Assembly (NCBI GenBank): GCA_002402905.1
Contig: DHGT01000045.1
Span: 7,217-17,157 of the forward strand
Direction of reading: 5' to 3'
DNA: 9,941 nucleotides
Origin: Desulfatitalea sp. UBA4791
GTDB taxonomy: Bacteria; Desulfobacterota; Desulfobacteria; Desulfobacterales; Desulfosarcinaceae
The position numbers and the translations under genes are program-made. Position 1 is the stretch's first letter; every line of letters starts with the position of its first letter. A model generated the notes under the pieces. The model was not told the origin of the DNA, did not search any database, and saw only the letters and a list, made by a program, of their open reading frames with translations. Shown piece by piece: positions 7,617 to 9,941 of this stretch.

Positions 7617-7670
7617 TTGACAGGTGCCCGGATTTCCTCCATATAGACACTTTATGGCCGCGCCTGTCAA
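7617..7670. promoter_or_regulatory. Candidate bidirectional promoter within a long inverted repeat
   Basis: TTGACAGG (7617-7624) is repeated in inverse as CCTGTCAA (7663-7670). Each arm starts with a perfect sigma-70 -35 hexamer, TTGACA, pointing inward. On the + strand a TATAGA (7642-7647) lies 19 bases after the left TTGACA. On the - strand a TATATG lies 19 bases after the right one. The two -10-like boxes share the central TATA. The 19-base spacing is longer than the optimal 17. The region separates the divergent DHH-CBS and ACT genes, so one site could drive both. The rest of the 227-bp gap (7495-7721) holds nothing else clear apart from the smaller dyad. The same symmetry could instead be a regulator-binding site. 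Confidence 0.45.
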
Positions 7671-7721
7671 CAGCAACCGGCGTCATTGCCACGCATATCA
7701 AGAACACGGGGATGTCACCCG

Positions 7722-8276
7722 ATGAAAAAATTCATCATTTCGGTTTTGGGAAAAGACCGGCCGGGCATCATCGCCGCAGTCACCCGGGTCCTGTTTGAAA
7801 ACGAGTTCAATATCGAGGACGTCAGCCAGACCATTCTGCAGTCCCAGTTTTCGGGCATCTTCATCGTTACCGGGCCTGACGCCACCGATCCGGGGAGGCT
7901 GTGCGGCGCCTTGCAGGCCGGCACCAGCGCCATGCAGATGCATTACCATGTCCGGGAAATGGACCCCGCGCCCTTCACCTGGACCGCGTGCGCCTGTGAA
8001 TCTTTCGTGATCACCACGCGGGGACCGGACCGCAAGGGGCTGGTGGCCCAGATCACGGCCGTGCTGGCCAGGCACAATGTCAATGTCACCCAACTCGAGG
8101 CCGTGTTCAGGGGCGGCAGCGAACCCGGAAAAAACATGATGATTTACGAAGTGGATATTCCCCTGGACATCGATCTGCAACAGCTGCGCGCAGACCTGAA
8201 AGAAAAGGGAGCGGAGTTGCAGCTCGAGGTCAACATCCAGCACAAGAACATCTTCGAGGCCATGAACCGGGTGTAA
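7722..8276 (+). CDS. Tandem ACT-domain protein (GcvR-like/UPF0237-type regulator)
   Basis: A 184-residue protein made of two ACT domains, at about residues 3-75 (KKFIISVLGKDRPGIIAAVT) and 93-170 (ESFVITTRGPDRKGLVAQIT). Each opens with the characteristic D-R-x-G-x-x-A loop that binds small ligands such as amino acids. It ends with NIQHKNIFEAMNRV, close to the family C-terminus. There is no DNA-binding or catalytic domain, so it probably senses a metabolite and acts through a partner. It is the nearest upstream neighbour of a UPF0210 gene, a pairing seen in many bacteria, which points to joint function. The frame extends upstream to 7686, but ATG 7722 fits the family N-terminus and has GGGGA nine bases before it. 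A candidate promoter lies at 7617-7670. Confidence 0.9.
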   Translation: MKKFIISVLGKDRPGIIAAVTRVLFENEFNIEDVSQTILQSQFSGIFIVTGPDATDPGRLCGALQAGTSAMQMHYHVREMDPAPFTWTACACESFVITTRGPDRKGLVAQITAVLARHNVNVTQLEAVFRGGSEPGKNMMIYEVDIPLDIDLQQLRADLKEKGAELQLEVNIQHKNIFEAMNRV

Positions 8277-8279
8277 CTC

Positions 8280-8372
8280 GTGCCCATCCACAAGTGTCCA
8301 ATTGGCCCGATATCGGTTAAATTTTTCGCGCGCCTTGATCTCGACCCAATTTGCCTATTTGTATACGGGCAC
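8280..8372. repeat. Palindromic intergenic repeat, copy 2
   Basis: A 93-bp element beginning four bases after the ACT gene stop and ending 22 bp before the UPF0210 start. It opens with GTGCCCATCCACAA and closes with the complement of GTGCCCGTATACAA. The similarity of the two ends extends imperfectly over about 30 bases, so the plus-strand RNA can form a long, interrupted hairpin. The internal palindrome CCGATATCGG is at 8307-8316. The second palindrome has one change, GTCCAATTGGCC (8296-8307). Bases ~8318-8346 match 9853-9882 of copy 3. This copy has both ends, so it best defines the element's length. It interrupts what is usually a compact two-gene unit. Confidence 0.85.
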
Positions 8373-8379
8373 TGACTAT

Positions 8380-8384
8380 AAGGA
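8380..8384 (+). promoter_or_regulatory. Shine-Dalgarno AAGGA deciding the UPF0210 start
   Basis: AAGGA lies ten bases before ATG 8395. The longer open frame starts at a TTG at 8302 and would translate repeat copy 2 as 31 extra N-terminal residues. The ribosome site and the family N-terminus both support 8395. Confidence 0.6.
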
Positions 8385-8394
8385 CGATCATGCC

Positions 8395-9768
8395 ATGCTC
8401 AGCCATAGTGAAATTTTATCTGTTTTGGATATGTTGCGCGACGAACACCTCGACCTGCGCACCGTCACCCTGGGCGTCAGCCTGTTGAATTGCGCCAGCG
8501 ACGACCTGAAACGTTTCAATGACAAGATCTACGATCGTATCGTGCGCAAGGCCGAGCATCTCGTTCGCACCTGCGACCTGATCGGCGAAAAATACGGCAT
8601 TCCGGTGGTCAACAAGCGGGTTTCCATCAGCCCGATCGCCGTGGCCGCAGCCCCCTTCTCCAGCGAGCAGATGGTGGCCGTGGCCCAGATCCTGGATCGC
8701 GCCGCACACACGGTGAATGTCGATTTCATCGGCGGGTTTTCGGCCTTGGTGGAAAAGGGCATCGCGGCCGGAGACCGGGCCCTGATCGATGCCCTGCCCC
8801 AGGCCTTGACCCACACCGAGCGGGTGTGCGCATCGATCAACGTGGCCTCGACCCGGGCCGGCATCAACATGGACGCCATCTTGCTCATGGGCCGCCGGAT
8901 CAAGGAAGCCGCCGAAATGAGTGCGGAAAAGGACGGCATCGCCTGCGCGAAACTGTGCGTTTTCGCCAATATCCCCCAGGATATCCCTTTCATGGCCGGC
9001 GCCTACCTGGGCATCGGCGAGCCGGACGCGGTCATCAATGTGGGGGTAAGCGGTCCGGGAGTGGTCAAAAAGGCCATCGACCGGGCGCTGGAAGGATCGC
9101 CGGCGCTGGATTTGCAGCAGCTTTCGGAACTGATCAAGCGCACGGCCTACAAGGTGACGCGGGCCGGCGAATTGATCGGGCGCGAGGTCGCCGAACGGCT
9201 GGGCGTGCCTTTCGGCGTGGTCGACCTTTCCCTGGCACCCACTCCCAACGTGGGCGACAGCGTGGGAGAAATATTCCAAAGCCTGGGCATCGGCCACATC
9301 GGCATGCCCGGCAGCACGGCAGCCCTGGCCCTGCTCAATGACGCCGTCAAAAAGGGAGGCGCCTTTGCCAGCTCCAACGTCGGGGGCCTGAGCGGTGCTT
9401 TCATTCCGGTGAGCGAGGACTTGAACATTTCCGAATCGGCCCGCGCCGGCCACCTGTGCCTGGAAAAGCTCGAAGCCATGACCAGTGTCTGCTCGGTGGG
9501 ATTGGATATGGTCGCCCTGCCGGGAGATACCTCGGCCGAAACCCTGGCGGCGATCATTGCCGATGAAATGGCCATCGGGGTCATCAATCGCAAAACCACG
9601 GCCGCGCGTCTCATTCCCGTGCCAGGCAAACGGGCGGGCGACAACGCCTATTTCGGCGGATTGCTGGGTGAATCGGTCATCATGCCGGTCAACAGTGCAT
9701 CCGGCGCCAACCTGTTTGTGAGGCGAGGGGGGTTGATTCCCTCGCCGATTCAGAGCCTCACCAATTAG
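8395..9768 (+). CDS. UPF0210 (DUF711) family protein, PFL-like fold
   Basis: A 457-residue protein matching UPF0210/DUF711 over its whole length. The family adopts a barrel fold like pyruvate formate-lyase, but has no established reaction and lacks the glycyl-radical domain. Visible family features are LDLRTVTLGVSLLNCAS near the N-terminus and GIPVVNKRVSISP. Central glycine-rich segments are INVGVSGPGVVKKA and LAPTPNVGDSVGEI. The protein then has GLDMVALPGDTSAETLAAII and the C-terminal RRGGLIPSPIQSL. It is cytosolic by appearance, with no signal peptide or membrane segment. It follows the tandem ACT gene, its usual partner, so the ACT protein may sense the ligand that controls it. The two are 118 bp apart here because repeat copy 2 lies between them. 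Co-transcription from the upstream promoter is likely. Confidence 0.94.
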   Translation: MLSHSEILSVLDMLRDEHLDLRTVTLGVSLLNCASDDLKRFNDKIYDRIVRKAEHLVRTCDLIGEKYGIPVVNKRVSISPIAVAAAPFSSEQMVAVAQILDRAAHTVNVDFIGGFSALVEKGIAAGDRALIDALPQALTHTERVCASINVASTRAGINMDAILLMGRRIKEAAEMSAEKDGIACAKLCVFANIPQDIPFMAGAYLGIGEPDAVINVGVSGPGVVKKAIDRALEGSPALDLQQLSELIKRTAYKVTRAGELIGREVAERLGVPFGVVDLSLAPTPNVGDSVGEIFQSLGIGHIGMPGSTAALALLNDAVKKGGAFASSNVGGLSGAFIPVSEDLNISESARAGHLCLEKLEAMTSVCSVGLDMVALPGDTSAETLAAIIADEMAIGVINRKTTAARLIPVPGKRAGDNAYFGGLLGESVIMPVNSASGANLFVRRGGLIPSPIQSLTN

Positions 9769-9882
9769 CGCCCATCCACAAATGGCCAATTGGCCCGATA
9801 TCGGCGTTGCACGAAAAATTTAATCCTCGGAATATCGCCCATATGCCTGCGATTAAATTTTTTGTGCGCCTTGATGTCGACC
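9769..9882. repeat. Palindromic intergenic repeat, copy 3 (long form, right end unclear)
   Basis: The element begins directly after the UPF0210 stop codon. Its left part, GCGCCCATCCACAAATGG onward, is identical over 39 bases (9770-9808) to the complement of copy 1. It contains perfect GGCCAATTGGCC (9784-9795) and CCGATATCGG (9795-9804). It then carries an extra ~48 bp missing from copy 2, and from about 9853 to 9882 again matches copy 2 (GCGCCTTGATGTCGACC). After 9882 the copies diverge and no GGGCAC end was found, so the right boundary is unknown. The first base pair of the terminus has changed from GTGCCC to GCGCCC. Confidence 0.8.
9809..9867. repeat. Stem-loop inside repeat copy 3
   Basis: Two 17-base arms, 9809-9825 (GCACGAAAAATTTAATC) and 9851-9867, are inverted repeats with one mismatch, around a 25-base loop. 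The right arm contains a run of six T in plus-strand RNA. This makes the structure a possible terminator for the ACT-UPF0210 transcript, although the stem is AT-rich. Copy 2 has only the right-hand arm. Confidence 0.65.
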
Positions 9883-9902
9883 TGCACCACTATGCTGTTT
9901 TT

Positions 9903-9938
9903 CGCGTACTCGTACGCGTACTCGTTCTCGTACTCGAT
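9903..9938. repeat. Degenerate hexamer tandem repeat (CGTACT type)
   Basis: Six consecutive six-base units read CGCGTACT-like: variants of CGTACT with single changes (CGTACG, CGTTCT) and a final CGATGG at the window edge. On the - strand the units read GAGTAC. In the frame with a stop at 9765-9767 they would encode alternating Glu/Ala/Asn and Tyr (EYENEYAYEYA). The frame is open to the window end, so the tract may belong to the end of a gene entering from the right, or may be a non-coding tandem repeat. Confidence 0.7.
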
Positions 9939-9941
9939 GGT

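Noticed and set aside
7577..7798. A 73-residue plus-strand open frame in the divergent intergenic region.
   Set aside because: It has no ribosome site or family resemblance, overlaps the ACT gene in another frame, and covers the candidate promoter.
8416..9789. A 457-residue antisense open frame opposite the UPF0210 gene.
   Set aside because: The sense strand encodes a full-length conserved family. The antisense translation shows no domain and mirrors the codon bias of the real gene.

Overview
This window is GC-rich, densely coded bacterial DNA. The gene content fits a deltaproteobacterium of the Desulfobacteraceae/Desulfosarcinaceae kind: the tail of a polyunsaturated-fatty-acid-synthase-like protein, a complete ole operon, and an ACT/UPF0210 gene pair. 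That assignment is an inference from gene content and the style of the intergenic repeats. No marker gene in the window proves it.

Left region (1-6112, all + strand). The window opens inside the 3' part of a large PfaC-like multidomain synthase carrying FabA-like hot-dog dehydratase domains. It is followed by four genes in the order oleA, oleB, oleC, oleD. Together these make the head-to-head olefin pathway. OleA condenses two acyl thioesters to a beta-keto acid. OleD reduces it to a beta-hydroxy acid. OleC closes the beta-lactone. OleB decarboxylates the lactone to a cis-olefin. A PUFA-synthase-like gene directly upstream suggests the locus makes its own unusual, perhaps polyunsaturated, acyl chains and joins them into a very long hydrocarbon. 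Catalytic residues are visible in all four Ole proteins.

Middle region (6113-7721). A convergent minus-strand gene encodes a DHH/DHHA1 phosphoesterase with two C-terminal CBS domains. Its 5' side faces a 227-bp divergent intergenic region. That region holds two inverted repeats, one of which can be read as a nearly symmetric bidirectional promoter.

Right region (7722-9941). A two-ACT-domain regulator-like protein is followed by a UPF0210 (DUF711, PFL-like fold) protein, a pair seen together in many bacteria. The window ends in repeat DNA with a run of hexamers.

The main non-coding feature is a family of short palindromic repeats. Three copies (6122-6177, 8280-8372, and from 9769) each begin 1 to 10 bp after a stop codon. 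They share a core with two adjacent perfect palindromes and, where the ends can be seen, GTGCCC/GGGCAC termini. They look like a non-autonomous mobile or REP-like family that has settled at gene ends. No rRNA, tRNA, CRISPR array or complete insertion sequence was seen.
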